A DNA stretch of 26,267 bases from JAAAPF01 sp964481035 (GCA_964481035.1 CAYZSE010000035.1:1-26267); one strand, 5' to 3'. Shown: positions 1 to 9,187, counted from the stretch's first letter. Translations and numbers: made by a program. The notes: generated by a model not told the origin, from the sequence alone.

Positions 1-946
1 AGCTCTCCACGACGCCCTCGTCGTTCCAAGCGACCTCGATCTCGAGAACCTCGACACGGCTGCGCCACCCGTCCGGTATGCGTGCCCGATCCTTGCTGGT
101 CGTGAGCAGCTTCCCGCCGAGCTTCGCCGCGTCGGCCCCGAGCGCCTCCAGCTCTCGCAGCCGGAAGCGGTGATGGTCCGCGAAGGCTCGGGTGTCCAGC
201 AGTTCGGCGCCGAGGCCCCGTGCCGTCCGAAAGAACTTCTCGGGCCTGCCGATCCCGGCAAAGGCGAGATATCGGACGCCTGCGAGGGCGGCCGAGCCGG
301 GCGCGGGGCGGAGATCGCAGCGCCAAGCCGGTCGCAGCCTCGCCGGCAGATGCACGCCGGCCGCGCCCTCGCTGCCGACGAGGACGGCGGCGTCGGCGCG
401 ATCAAGAGCGCGTGAGGACGCTTCGCGCAGCGAACCCGCCGGCACGACGCGGCCGTTGCCGAAGCCCACGGCGGCGTCGATGACCAACAGGCTCCAGGTC
501 TTGGCGAGCCGCGGATATTGCAGCCCGTCGTCGAGCACGATGATCTCCGCTCCCGCCGCGGCGGCCGCACGCGCTCCCGCCAGCCGGTCGCGGCCGGCCC
601 AGGTCGGCGCCACCTCGGCGAGCAGCAGGGCCTCGTCGCCGACGTCGCCGGCGTCGTGTCGCGCGGGATCGACGCGAACGATCTGGCCTACGCGCCCGCC
701 GTGGCCGCGGCACAGGCCGTGCGCATCGAGGCCACGCCGCCGCAGGCGCCGCAGGAGATCGAGCACGATCGGCGTCTTGCCGGTGCCGCCGACGGTGGCG
801 TTGCCGACGCAGAGCACCGGCAGCGGAGCCACCTCGCTGGTCGTCATCGCCCAGCGCGCCCGGCCCAGCGCGTCGTAGAGCGTCCCGGCCGGCGCGAGGA
901 GCCTTGCCGCGAGCCCGTCGCGCCGCCAGAAGGCGGGTGCCCTCAC
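1..946 (-). CDS. lpxK: Tetraacyldisaccharide 4'-kinase LpxK (partial, C-terminus beyond window)
   Basis: LpxK phosphorylates the 4' position of the tetraacyldisaccharide lipid A precursor at the inner face of the cytoplasmic membrane, using ATP. About 315 residues are visible; the stop lies beyond base 1. The N-terminus has the family opening APAFWRRDG, then a Walker A P-loop VGNATVGGTGKTP at about residues 47-59, which matches the LpxK consensus closely. A DDGLQ motif follows near residue 120, then ADHHRF (the family's DHHP/F-type motif) and TTSKDRARIP near the end (family TTEKDAVRL). The start is GTG at 946. Its first bases overlap the waaA stop in a GTGA arrangement (943-946), so translation is probably coupled to waaA. 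It is the third gene of the glutamate dehydrogenase-waaA-lpxK run. Identity is secure; only the C-terminal end is missing because of the window edge. Confidence 0.95.
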   Translation of the reverse strand, partial: MRAPAFWRRDGLAARLLAPAGTLYDALGRARWAMTTSEVAPLPVLCVGNATVGGTGKTPIVLDLLRRLRRRGLDAHGLCRGHGGRVGQIVRVDPARHDAGDVGDEALLLAEVAPTWAGRDRLAGARAAAAAGAEIIVLDDGLQYPRLAKTWSLLVIDAAVGFGNGRVVPAGSLREASSRALDRADAAVLVGSEGAAGVHLPARLRPAWRCDLRPAPGSAALAGVRYLAFAGIGRPEKFFRTARGLGAELLDTRAFADHHRFRLRELEALGADAAKLGGKLLTTSKDRARIPDGWRSRVEVLEIEVAWNDEGVVES

Positions 947-2193
947 GGTCGGGGCACCGCGTCACGGATCGCGCGCACCGTCCGCTCGAGCACCGCGTCG
1001 CCGAGCGCGTCGGCGCAGGCCCGGGCCGCGGCGCCGGCGCGCCGCGCGGCCCCGGGGTCGGCGAGCCAGTCGCCGACGGCGGTCGCAAGCTCGTCGGGCG
1101 CGACCCGGCGCGCGCCGCCGGCCCGGTGCAGCGCAGCGCCCACATCCGCGAAATTCGCATCATGGTGACCGAGCAGGATCGGTCGCTCGAGGCGCGCCGG
1201 CTCGAGCGGGTTCTGCCCGCCGTGCGGGATCAACGAGCCGCCGACGAACGCCACGTCCGCGAGGCGGTAGAACAGGCCGAGCTCGCCGAAGCCATCGACG
1301 AGATAGAGCCCCGTGTCCGTGCTCGGGCACGCCGTTTCGCTTCTGAGTCGGGCGTCGGCGCGGCCGAGCTGGTGCCGGATCGCCGCTGCGCGCTCGGGAT
1401 GGCGCGGCACGATCACCGTCAGCAGGTCGGGATAGGTGCGGCGCAACGCGCGATCCGCTTGCTCGATCCAGCGTTCCTCCGGTTGATGGGTGCTCGCGGC
1501 GACCCACACGCGACGGTCGGCCAAAGCGCCCTGAAGCGCGGCCAAGGCCACCGCGTCCACCGGCAAGGGCGGCGCCGCCGTCTTGAGGTTGCCGGGCGTC
1601 TCGACCGCGCGCGCACCGAGCCCGCGCAGCCGCGCTGCGTCGGCCTCGCTCTGCGCGAGCAGGCGGTCGAAGCGCCCGACCAGCCAACGGGCGATCGCGG
1701 GAAAGCGTCGCCAGCGACGAGCGCTGCGCACGGACATCCGCGCGTTGACGAGCAGGCGCGGGGCCGGGCTCTTCGCCAGGAGAAGCGGCCACAGCTCTTG
1801 TTCCACGAGCACCGTCGCGTCCGGCTGCCAATGGCCGAGAAAGCGGTCGAGCGCCGGCTCGAGGTCGAGGGGCGCATAGGCATGGAAGGCGCCGTCCGGC
1901 AAGCGCTCGTCGAGCAGTTCGGCGCTGCTTCGGGTGACCGTCGTGACCAGCGCCCCCAAGCCGTCGGCGACGAGCCGGTCGATGACCGGCAGCACCGCGA
2001 GGCTCTCGCCGATGCTGGCGGCATGGATCCAGACGAGCCGGCCCGGCGGGCGCGGCCGGCGCGCATGGCCCCAGCGCTCGGTGAGCCGTGTCGCATCCTC
2101 CTTGCCGCGGGCGGCGCGGCGACGAAGCAGCGTGGCGACGAGCGGGCGGGCGAGGACGCCGACCGCGCCGTAGGCGCCGAGCAGGGCGGGCAC
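943..2193 (-). CDS. waaA: 3-deoxy-D-manno-octulosonic acid (Kdo) transferase WaaA
   Basis: WaaA (KdtA) transfers Kdo from CMP-Kdo to the lipid A precursor at the cytoplasmic face of the inner membrane, the first step of LPS core assembly. The 416-residue product has the usual family length. An N-terminal hydrophobic anchor leads into RRRAARGKED (family RxxxGKE), then WIHAASIGE at about 55-63 with the conserved catalytic-region Glu63. LVEQELWP, PGNLKTA and the C-terminal GGSLIPHGGQNPLEPA are all hallmark WaaA segments. I chose GTG 2193 because it lies 5 bases past the glutamate dehydrogenase stop and gives the normal N-terminus. No strong ribosome site is visible, so translational coupling to the upstream gene is likely. 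The stop overlaps the lpxK start. Whether one or two Kdo residues are added cannot be read from the sequence. Confidence 0.95.
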   Translation of the reverse strand: MPALLGAYGAVGVLARPLVATLLRRRAARGKEDATRLTERWGHARRPRPPGRLVWIHAASIGESLAVLPVIDRLVADGLGALVTTVTRSSAELLDERLPDGAFHAYAPLDLEPALDRFLGHWQPDATVLVEQELWPLLLAKSPAPRLLVNARMSVRSARRWRRFPAIARWLVGRFDRLLAQSEADAARLRGLGARAVETPGNLKTAAPPLPVDAVALAALQGALADRRVWVAASTHQPEERWIEQADRALRRTYPDLLTVIVPRHPERAAAIRHQLGRADARLRSETACPSTDTGLYLVDGFGELGLFYRLADVAFVGGSLIPHGGQNPLEPARLERPILLGHHDANFADVGAALHRAGGARRVAPDELATAVGDWLADPGAARRAGAAARACADALGDAVLERTVRAIRDAVPRP

Positions 2194-2198
2194 GGCCG

Positions 2199-5100
2199 TC
2201 AGGGCTTGCCGAGATCGCCGAGCGCGCGCACGGCGACGGCGATCATCGAAAGGTCCAGCGTCGGGGCGTTCTCGATCTCGGTGAACAGCCGCTCCTGGCG
2301 TTGGACGAGGGGCCGATGGCGCTCGATCCAACCGCCGACGTGCTCGGCCGTCGCGCCGTCGCCGGGCTCGGCGAGGACCAGCAGCGACAGGCGGCGGAGC
2401 TCGCGGTACAGAGCGTCCGAGAGGCCGGCGGCGGTCAGGCGGTCCCAGCGCGTCCGGATCGGCACGTCCTCGAGCCAGCGGCGGATCCGCCCGAGCGATA
2501 GGCTGTCGTCGAGGGCGAAATACGTGGCCGCCGCCGTCTTTATCGGCGCAACGGCCTCGCTTGCGACCTCGACGATATCGCAGGCGGCCATGAGATAGGG
2601 CAGGGCGGCGAGCCGTGGCGCAACGCTCGTCTCGACGCCTGCCTCGACGCACGCGCCGTGCCGGCGGTCGAGGAAGGCGGCGCCGTCGCCGCCGAGGCTC
2701 ACCGGCAGCGCCGCGACGACCTCGTCGATGCCCGCGCCGAACCGGCGGATCGCCTCGGGCATAGGTGTCGTCGCGGGGAGATGCGCGAGAAACCACGCCG
2801 TGCCCTCCCGCGCGGCCCGCCGCGCCTCGTTCAAGAAAACGATCTGCTGGTCGGCGGAGCAGCGATCGAGGCCCTCGATCGCCGCCCAGAGCGGCAAGAG
2901 CCCGAAGGCGTCGCGGGTGATGACGTAGGCCCGCGCGATCGCAGCGACGTCCCGGCCGGTGATCTCGACCAGCTCGTCGACGAAGACGTCGAGCCCGCGG
3001 TTGACGATCGAGTTGCCGAGCCATGTGGCGACGATCTCGCGCTTGAGGCCGTGCCCCGCGATCAACGCTGGGTAGCGCCGGCGCAGCTCGCGCGGGAAGT
3101 ACTTGGCGAGATCGGCGGCGAGGTAGGGCTCGTCGACCACGTCAGAGGCCAAGAGGTCGTCGTAGAGCGCGTTCTTGGTGTGCGCCATGAGCACCGAGAG
3201 CTCGGGGCGCGTCAGGCCGCGACCGGCCTGCCGGCGCTCGGCGAGCGCCTCGTCGCCGGGCAGGAGCGCGAGTTCACGGACCAACGCGCCGCTGGCTTCG
3301 AGCCGGTGCATGAGCGCCCGCTGCGTGTCGAGATAATCGGCCGGCATCGCCTGGGCGATCGATAGCGCGAGGTTCTGCAGGACATTGTCGCGCAGGCACA
3401 ACTCGGCCACCTCGTCCGTCATCCCGGCCAAGAGCTCGTCGCGTTGCTTGACCGTCAAATCGCCCGACTCGACCGCGCGGCCCAACAGGATCTTGATGTT
3501 GACCTCGTGGTCGGAGCAGTCGACGCCGGCCGAGTTGTCGATGGAGTCGGTGTTGATCTTGCCGCCGTTGAGGGCGAACTCGATGCGGCCCCGCTGGGTC
3601 AAGCCGAGATTGCCGCCTTCGCCGACGATCTTGCAGCGGAGCTGCGAGGCATCGACGCGGACCGCGTCGTTGGCGCGGTCCTCGGCCTCGGCGTGGCGCT
3701 CGGTCGTCGCCTTGACGTAGGTGCCGATGCCGCCGTTCCACAGGAGATCCACCGGCGCCTGCAAGATCGCCTTGATGAGGTCGCTCGGTGCCGGCGCCGG
3801 GTCGTGGATCGCAAGCGCCCGCTTGGCGTCGGCCGAGAGCGGGATAGTCTTGGCGGTGCGCGGCCAGATCCCCCCGCCACGGCCGATCTTGGTGCGGTCG
3901 TAGTCGTCCCAGCTCGACCGCGCCAGCGCGAACAGCCGCTCGCGTTCGGCGTAGCTGGTCGCGGCATCGGGATCGGGGTCGATGAAGATGTGGCGGTGAT
4001 CGAAGGCCGCGATCAGCCGCGTCTGCCGCGACAGCAGCATGCCGTTGCCGAAGACGTCGCCCGACATGTCGCCGATCCCGACGCAGGTGAACGGTTGGCT
4101 CTGGCAATCGCGGCCGAGCTCGCGAAAATGCCGCTTGACCGATTCCCAAGCGCCCTTGGCCGTGATGCCCATCTGCTTGTGGTCGTAGCCGGCCGAGCCG
4201 CCCGAGGCGAACGCATCGTCGAGCCAGAAGCCGTAATCGCGCGCCACGCCGTTGGCGATGTCGGAGAAGGTGGCGGTGCCCTTGTCGGCGGCGACGACGA
4301 GGTAGGGATCATCGGCGTCGTAGCGGATCACCTGCTCGGGCGGAAGGATCCGCTCCTCGCTGCGGTTGTCGGTGATGTCGAGAAGGCCGCTCAAGAAGAG
4401 CTTGTAGCAGGCGACGCCTTCGGCCTGCAGCGCCTCGCGCCCGCCCGCCGGCGGGCGCTTGAGGACGAAGCCGCCCTTGGCGCCCACGGGCACGATGATG
4501 CTGTTCTTGATCTGCTGCGCCTTCATCAGGCCGAGGATCTCGGTACGGAAGTCCTCGCGCCGATCCGACCACCTGAGGCCGCCGCGGGCGACCTTGCCGC
4601 CGCGCAGGTGCACGCCCTCGAACCGTGCCGAGTGGACGAAGATCTCGAAGGCCGGCCGCGGCTCCGGCATCAGGCGGATGCGCGACGGGTCGAGCTTGAG
4701 CGCGACATAGGCCTTGGGCCGGCCGTCGCGAGCTGCTTGATACGCGTTGGTCCGGAGCGTCGCGAGGACGACCTCGCGATAGGCGCGAACGATGATGTCC
4801 TCGTCGCGCACCCCCACGTCGTCGAGCAGCGTGGTGATGCGCGCGGCCAACTCGTCGACCCGCGGCGCGCGGTCCTCCTCGAGCGCGGGGTCGAAGCGGG
4901 CGGAAAAGAGGTCGACCAGCGTCCGGGCGATCTCGGGATGGTGGGCGAGGGTGTCCTCGATGTAGCTCTGGCTGAAGGGGATGCGGATCTGCAGCAGATA
5001 GCGGCAATAGACCCGCAGCACCTTGACCTGGCGGGCGTCGAGGCCGGCGAGCAGCACCAGCCGGTTGAAGCCGTCGTTGTCGACGAGCCCGTCCCAGACG

Positions 5101-7016
5101 GCGACGAAGGCGCGCCGGAAGCGGTCGTGGACCTGCTCGATGGCGACGGCGGTGCCCTCGGTGACCGCCATCCCGAAGTCGTGCAACCAGAAGGTGCGCC
5201 CATGCACGTCCTTGAAGCTGTAAGGTTGCTCGTCGACGACGGTGAGGCCCATGTTGGCCAAGATCGGCATCGCGGTGGCGAGCGGAATCTTTTCGTCGGC
5301 GCAGATCAGCTTGAGGCGGAGCAGCTCCGAGCCCGGCACCATCGGCCGATAGAGGCTCAGCGCCAGCGGGCCCGTACCACCCGCCAGCGCGGCCACGTGC
5401 TTGAGGTCCGGCACCGCCGAGCGCGGTGGCACCGCCTCTTGGTAGCCGGCCGGGATGCCCTTCGCGTAGAGCTGGTGCAGGCGGTGGCCCTCGGCCTCGC
5501 CCAGCGCCTCGACGAGCGCGCTCGCCAGCCGATCGCTCCAGGTCCGCGATTGCTCGCGAAGCTCCGCCTCGAGCGCCTCGACGTCGATCTCGCGCCGGCT
5601 CGGATCGGCTGGGGTGCGGACGACGAAGAGGATGCGGGCGAGGACGTCCTCGCCGAGCCGCGTCTCGAACTGGACGTCGGTGCCGTTCAGGGCTTGCCTG
5701 AGTGTCGCCTCGAAGCGCTCGCGCACGGCGGTCGTGTAGCGGTCGCGCGGCACGAAGACGAGGCACGCGGCGAAGCGGCCGAAGGGGTCGTGGCGGATGA
5801 ACAGCCGGAGCCGCTGGCGGTTTTGGAGGTGCAGGATCTCGCGCGCGATCCGGCCGAGCGTCTCCTCGTCGGCCTGGAACAGCTCGTCGCGCGGGTAGGT
5901 CTCGAGGATGTTCAACAGCGCCTTGCCGTCGTGCGAGTGCGGACGCATCCCGGCCTGGGCGATGAGCCGGTCGACCTTGCGGCGCATCAGCGGAATGTCG
6001 CGGGGCGTGCGGTTGTAGGCGCCCGAGGTGTAGAGGCCCAGGAACCGATGCTCGCCGACGACGCTGCCGTCGGCCGCGTAGCGCTTCACGCCCACATAGT
6101 CGAGATAGCCGCTGCGGTGCACGGTCGAGCGCGCGTTGGCCTTGGTGAGCAGCAAGGGCCGATGCGGCTCGGCCGCGCGCTCGCGGACATCGGTCGGCAG
6201 CTGCGCGAAGGTCGTGCCGGTACCGCGCTGCAGCCGCTTCATGATGCCGAGCGTCCGTTCGCTCTCGCGGTCGAGATGCAGCCCGTCCGCGCGCCGCTCC
6301 AGCGCATAGCGGCCGTAGCCGAGAAGGGTGAAATGGTCCTTCTTGAGCCAATCGAGAAAGGCCAGGAGCTCGTCGGTCTCGGCGTCGCCGAGCCGGGCGC
6401 GGACGGGCTCGACGTCGGCGCGGGCCCGGGCCAGGGCGTCGAGCATCGCGCGCCAGTCGTCGACGGCGACGCGGACGTCGGCGAGGACGCCGGCGAGCGA
6501 CGTCTCGAGGGCGTCGAGCTGCGCCGCGTCGCCGAGCTGGTCGACCTCGAAGCGGATGAAGCTCTCGTGCCGGCCGTCGACGGTGTCGGACACCCCGGTG
6601 AGCGTGCCCTCGGCGTCGCGCTCGACGGTCAGGATCGGGTGCACCAGCAGGTGGATGGCGAGGCCGCGGACGTTGACGGCGGCGGTCAGGCTGTCGACGA
6701 GAAACGGCATGTCGTCGGTGACGACGAGGACGACGGTGTGGGTCGATTGCCAGCCGTCGCGCTCCAGGTCCGGGTTGTAGACGCGAACCCGCGCCTCGCC
6801 GGGCCGGCGCGCGGCGGCGAGGCGGTAGTGGTCGAGGGCCGAGCCGTAGACATCGAGGACGTCCATGGCGACGACGTCGCCGGCGGCGGCACCGGCGTAG
6901 TAGAGCCGCACGAAGCCCTCCGCGCGCTGCGCGTCCTCGGGCCGCAAGCGCGTGTGCAGCTGCGCCGCGAGATCATCGAAGATCTCGCGACATCTTCGAT
7001 CGAGATCGTCGTCCAT
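2199..7016 (-). CDS. gdhB: NAD-specific glutamate dehydrogenase, large (180-kDa class)
   Basis: This enzyme oxidatively deaminates glutamate to 2-oxoglutarate and ammonia with NAD+, a catabolic cytosolic reaction. The 1605-residue length is typical of the Bac_GDH family (GDH-180, e.g. Pseudomonas GdhB and Caulobacter GdhZ). The N-terminal half contains the ACT-like regulatory segments (for example VTDDMPFLVDSLTAAV). The catalytic part begins around residue 812 with GGLRWSDRREDFRTE, followed by LMKAQQ (Lys832) and PVGAKGGF (Lys847), the glutamate-binding and catalytic lysine region. Further signature segments are GIGDMSGDVFGNGML, WNGGIGTY, VGEGGNLGLTQ and SIDNSAGVDCSDHEVN. The ATG at 7016 has a strong ribosome site (AAGGAGGAG, 8 bases away). 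The gene leads the run into waaA and lpxK, an uncommon pairing of amino-acid catabolism with LPS synthesis. The long open frame on the opposite strand here is a GC-rich shadow. Confidence 0.97.
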   Translation of the reverse strand: MDDDLDRRCREIFDDLAAQLHTRLRPEDAQRAEGFVRLYYAGAAAGDVVAMDVLDVYGSALDHYRLAAARRPGEARVRVYNPDLERDGWQSTHTVVLVVTDDMPFLVDSLTAAVNVRGLAIHLLVHPILTVERDAEGTLTGVSDTVDGRHESFIRFEVDQLGDAAQLDALETSLAGVLADVRVAVDDWRAMLDALARARADVEPVRARLGDAETDELLAFLDWLKKDHFTLLGYGRYALERRADGLHLDRESERTLGIMKRLQRGTGTTFAQLPTDVRERAAEPHRPLLLTKANARSTVHRSGYLDYVGVKRYAADGSVVGEHRFLGLYTSGAYNRTPRDIPLMRRKVDRLIAQAGMRPHSHDGKALLNILETYPRDELFQADEETLGRIAREILHLQNRQRLRLFIRHDPFGRFAACLVFVPRDRYTTAVRERFEATLRQALNGTDVQFETRLGEDVLARILFVVRTPADPSRREIDVEALEAELREQSRTWSDRLASALVEALGEAEGHRLHQLYAKGIPAGYQEAVPPRSAVPDLKHVAALAGGTGPLALSLYRPMVPGSELLRLKLICADEKIPLATAMPILANMGLTVVDEQPYSFKDVHGRTFWLHDFGMAVTEGTAVAIEQVHDRFRRAFVAVWDGLVDNDGFNRLVLLAGLDARQVKVLRVYCRYLLQIRIPFSQSYIEDTLAHHPEIARTLVDLFSARFDPALEEDRAPRVDELAARITTLLDDVGVRDEDIIVRAYREVVLATLRTNAYQAARDGRPKAYVALKLDPSRIRLMPEPRPAFEIFVHSARFEGVHLRGGKVARGGLRWSDRREDFRTEILGLMKAQQIKNSIIVPVGAKGGFVLKRPPAGGREALQAEGVACYKLFLSGLLDITDNRSEERILPPEQVIRYDADDPYLVVAADKGTATFSDIANGVARDYGFWLDDAFASGGSAGYDHKQMGITAKGAWESVKRHFRELGRDCQSQPFTCVGIGDMSGDVFGNGMLLSRQTRLIAAFDHRHIFIDPDPDAATSYAERERLFALARSSWDDYDRTKIGRGGGIWPRTAKTIPLSADAKRALAIHDPAPAPSDLIKAILQAPVDLLWNGGIGTYVKATTERHAEAEDRANDAVRVDASQLRCKIVGEGGNLGLTQRGRIEFALNGGKINTDSIDNSAGVDCSDHEVNIKILLGRAVESGDLTVKQRDELLAGMTDEVAELCLRDNVLQNLALSIAQAMPADYLDTQRALMHRLEASGALVRELALLPGDEALAERRQAGRGLTRPELSVLMAHTKNALYDDLLASDVVDEPYLAADLAKYFPRELRRRYPALIAGHGLKREIVATWLGNSIVNRGLDVFVDELVEITGRDVAAIARAYVITRDAFGLLPLWAAIEGLDRCSADQQIVFLNEARRAAREGTAWFLAHLPATTPMPEAIRRFGAGIDEVVAALPVSLGGDGAAFLDRRHGACVEAGVETSVAPRLAALPYLMAACDIVEVASEAVAPIKTAAATYFALDDSLSLGRIRRWLEDVPIRTRWDRLTAAGLSDALYRELRRLSLLVLAEPGDGATAEHVGGWIERHRPLVQRQERLFTEIENAPTLDLSMIAVAVRALGDLGKP

Positions 7017-7069
7017 GACCGCGGCTCCTCCTTGTGCACGCGCTCCTCGGCCGCACGCCGTTGCGCTTC

Positions 7070-7107
7070 GGTCTAGACCTTCGTCGGCCCGACGGCCAGG
7101 GCCGTCG
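7070..7107. promoter_or_regulatory. Palindrome plus GC-rich hairpin in the dctM-gdh gap
   Basis: The 135-base gap between the dctM stop and the glutamate dehydrogenase start holds a perfect 10-base palindrome GGTCTAGACC at 7070-7079 and a hairpin at 7090-7107 (stem CGACGGC with GCCGTCG). No run of T follows the hairpin on the minus strand, so it is not a clear intrinsic terminator. The palindrome lies about 55 bases before the gdh start and could be an operator. Both are visible structures; any role is a guess. Confidence 0.3.
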
Positions 7108-7134
7108 CCGGGGCGGCGGCGCGCCTGCTGCCCG

Positions 7135-7154
7135 GAGCACGTCAGAGCACGTCA
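7135..7154. repeat. Perfect tandem duplication of a 10-mer at the dctM stop
   Basis: The 10-base unit GAGCACGTCA occurs twice in direct succession and covers the dctM stop codon at 7152-7154. On the minus strand it places a second TGA-containing unit just after the stop. It could be a local slippage duplication. No function is evident. Confidence 0.6.
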
Positions 7155-8525
7155 CAGCAGGCCGAGCGTCGCCGGCAGCCACAGCGCGATCTGCGGGAAC
7201 ACCATGACCAGCGTCAGCCCCGCCAGCTGCAGCAGCACGAAGGGGACGATGCCCAGATAGATCTGCTCGATCTTCACCTCCTTGGGCGCGACGCCCTTGA
7301 GGTAGAAGAGCGCGAAGCCGAAGGGCGGGGTGAGGAAGCTCGTCTGGAGGTTGACGGCAATGATGATGGCGAACCACGGCACGACCCAGCGGGCATCGCC
7401 GACGTGCTCGCCGAGGCCGGCGAGCACCGCGACGATCGGCGCGAACACCGGCAGCACGATGAGCGTGATCTCCAGCCAGTCGAAGAAGAAGCCGAGCGCG
7501 AAGACGACCCCCATGATCAACAGCAGGATGCCCCAGTCGGTCAGGCCGGAGCCGAGGATGAGATCCTCGATGATGAAGTCGCCGCCGAGCGAGCGGAAAA
7601 CGTAGGAAAACATCGTCGCACCGACGAAAATACCGAAGATCATGGCATTGGTCAGCGCCGAGCGGCGGACGACGTCGCTCAAGGTCGCCCAGGTGAGCTT
7701 GCGGTTGAAGGCGGCGAGCAGCGTCGCGCCGAAGGCACCGACGCCGGCCGCCTCGGTCGGCGTCGCCCAACCCGCGAAGATCGAGCCGAGCACCAGGACG
7801 ATGAGGAAGATCGGCGGCAGGAAGCTGCGCAGCACGAGGAGGTACAGCTCGCCCTTGGTCGCCGGACCGATATCGTCGGCGAGCGGTGGCGCCAACCCCG
7901 GCCGGGCCCGCGCCAGGATGAAGATGTAGAGGTAGTAGAGCAGCGACAGCAGCAAGCCGGGCGCGATCGCCGCCATGAACAGCGTGCCGACCGAGACCGA
8001 CAAGAGGTCGGCCATCAAGACGAGCATGATCGAGGGAGGGATGAGGATGCCGAGCGTGCCCGATGCGCAGATCGTGCCCGTTGCCAAGGCGGGGTGATAG
8101 CGGGCGCGCAGCATGACCGGCAGCGCGAGCAGGCTCATCATCACGACCGAGGCGCCGATGATGCCGGTGGTCGCCGCCATCACCGTGCCCATGAGCGTGA
8201 CCGAGAGTGCGAGGCCGCCCGGTACCCGGCGCAGCAGCACCTCGAGGCACTCCAGCAGGTCCTTGGCGGCGCCGGAACGCTCGAGCATCGTTCCCATGAA
8301 CGTGAACATCGGCACGGCGACGAGGACCAGGTTCTCAGCGACGCCGCCCCAGATCCGTGAGCTGATGTTGAAGAACTCGATGAGCGAGAAGACGTCCAGC
8401 CACCAGCCGATAAAGCCGAAGATGAGGCCGACCCCGCCGAGCACGAAGGCGACCGGAAAGCCGCAGAACAGAAGGATGGCGAGGGCCCCGAACATGAACA
8501 GGGGCAGCAGGTCCTCGAGGTACAA
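7152..8525 (-). CDS. dctM: TRAP transporter large permease DctM
   Basis: DctM is the large membrane subunit of a tripartite ATP-independent periplasmic transporter; it moves the substrate using an ion gradient. The predicted 457 residues are nearly all hydrophobic helices, with family segments such as FCGFPVAFVLGG, VAVPMFTFMGTMLERSG, GTLGILIPPSIMLVL and GWATPTEAAGVGAFGA. It is slightly longer than a typical 425-residue DctM because of a cytoplasmic loop after residue 250, a feature I associate with the mannitol/chloroaromatic-type subgroup. The start is uncertain. TTG at 8525 follows TAGGGG at 8 bases and lies 11 bases after the dctQ stop. ATG at 8495, ten codons later, is the alternative. 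It is the last gene of dctPQM. Confidence 0.93.
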   Translation of the reverse strand: MYLEDLLPLFMFGALAILLFCGFPVAFVLGGVGLIFGFIGWWLDVFSLIEFFNISSRIWGGVAENLVLVAVPMFTFMGTMLERSGAAKDLLECLEVLLRRVPGGLALSVTLMGTVMAATTGIIGASVVMMSLLALPVMLRARYHPALATGTICASGTLGILIPPSIMLVLMADLLSVSVGTLFMAAIAPGLLLSLLYYLYIFILARARPGLAPPLADDIGPATKGELYLLVLRSFLPPIFLIVLVLGSIFAGWATPTEAAGVGAFGATLLAAFNRKLTWATLSDVVRRSALTNAMIFGIFVGATMFSYVFRSLGGDFIIEDLILGSGLTDWGILLLIMGVVFALGFFFDWLEITLIVLPVFAPIVAVLAGLGEHVGDARWVVPWFAIIIAVNLQTSFLTPPFGFALFYLKGVAPKEVKIEQIYLGIVPFVLLQLAGLTLVMVFPQIALWLPATLGLL

Positions 8526-8536
8526 GGCGCGCGCCC

Positions 8537-9118
8537 CTACTTGCCGTGCAGCGTGCGCTCGGCGTCGCCGTGATGATCGGAGACGTCGTGGCCGAGAAGG
8601 TAGGCGAGGCGATTGAGAAACATCGAGATTCCGGCCATCAGCAGAAGGAGGAAGCCCCAGAACAGCACGAACTTGATCGCCCAGCGGTGCGCCAGGCCGG
8701 TGGTCGCCGCCGAGCCCTCGTCGATCAGCCAGGATCGCCAGAAGAACTCGTAGGAATGGAAGGCGACGACGGCGGCATAGGGGACCAGGAACAAAAGACA
8801 GCCGAGCAGCTCGATCGTCGCTCTGGTCCTTGGCGAGAAGCGGTCGCGCAGCAGGTCGATGCGGACGTGCGCGTCGTTGAAATAGGCCCAGGCGAGGCAG
8901 AGCAGGAAGAGGATGGCGTGCAGGTGCCATTCGGCCTCCTGCAGCTTGGTCGAGGTGATGATGCCGTCGAGCGCGCTGCCCTGCAGCAGGTTGAGCTTGC
9001 GCGTCACCACATCGAAGATGATGACCAGCATCAGCGGGACCGACGCCCAGGCGGCGAGGCGGCCGAAGAACGAGACGAACTGCTCCAGCCGGATGCTGAT
9101 CGTCACCAGCCAGGTCAT
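8537..9118 (-). CDS. dctQ: TRAP transporter small permease DctQ
   Basis: DctQ is the small four-helix membrane subunit that pairs with DctM in TRAP transporters. The 193-residue product has four hydrophobic segments, at roughly residues 15-37, 63-85, 103-128 and 146-170. The phrase AWAYFNDAHVRIDLLRDRFSPR, after the second helix, is the most typical DctQ signature (family HVRVDxxxxRLSxR). The ATG at 9118 is preceded by GAGG about 10 bases upstream. It sits between dctP and dctM on the same strand. A perfect GC-rich palindrome separates it from dctP. It is longer than the common 160-residue form, in keeping with the mannitol/chloroaromatic-type group, but I cannot assign a substrate. Confidence 0.92.
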   Translation of the reverse strand: MTWLVTISIRLEQFVSFFGRLAAWASVPLMLVIIFDVVTRKLNLLQGSALDGIITSTKLQEAEWHLHAILFLLCLAWAYFNDAHVRIDLLRDRFSPRTRATIELLGCLLFLVPYAAVVAFHSYEFFWRSWLIDEGSAATTGLAHRWAIKFVLFWGFLLLLMAGISMFLNRLAYLLGHDVSDHHGDAERTLHGK

Positions 9119-9142
9119 GGTCGTGACCTCGATCCGTGGGGC

Positions 9143-9162
9143 GGCCCGGCCGCGGCCGGGCC
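9143..9162. promoter_or_regulatory. Perfect 20-base GC palindrome between dctP and dctQ
   Basis: The 69-base gap between the dctP stop and the dctQ start holds a perfect GC-only palindrome of 20 bases. In RNA it would form a stable stem-loop. No T-run follows on the minus strand. In several periplasmic-protein operons such a structure protects the upstream mRNA so that more binding protein than permease is made. That role here is inference. Confidence 0.45.
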
Positions 9163-9187
9163 CGAGCGCGTCAATCTCGCCGCCGGC

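Noticed and set aside
3444..7076. 1210-codon open frame on the plus strand
   Set aside because: It is antisense to the well-supported glutamate dehydrogenase gene, has no recognisable domain and is a product of high GC at third codon positions.
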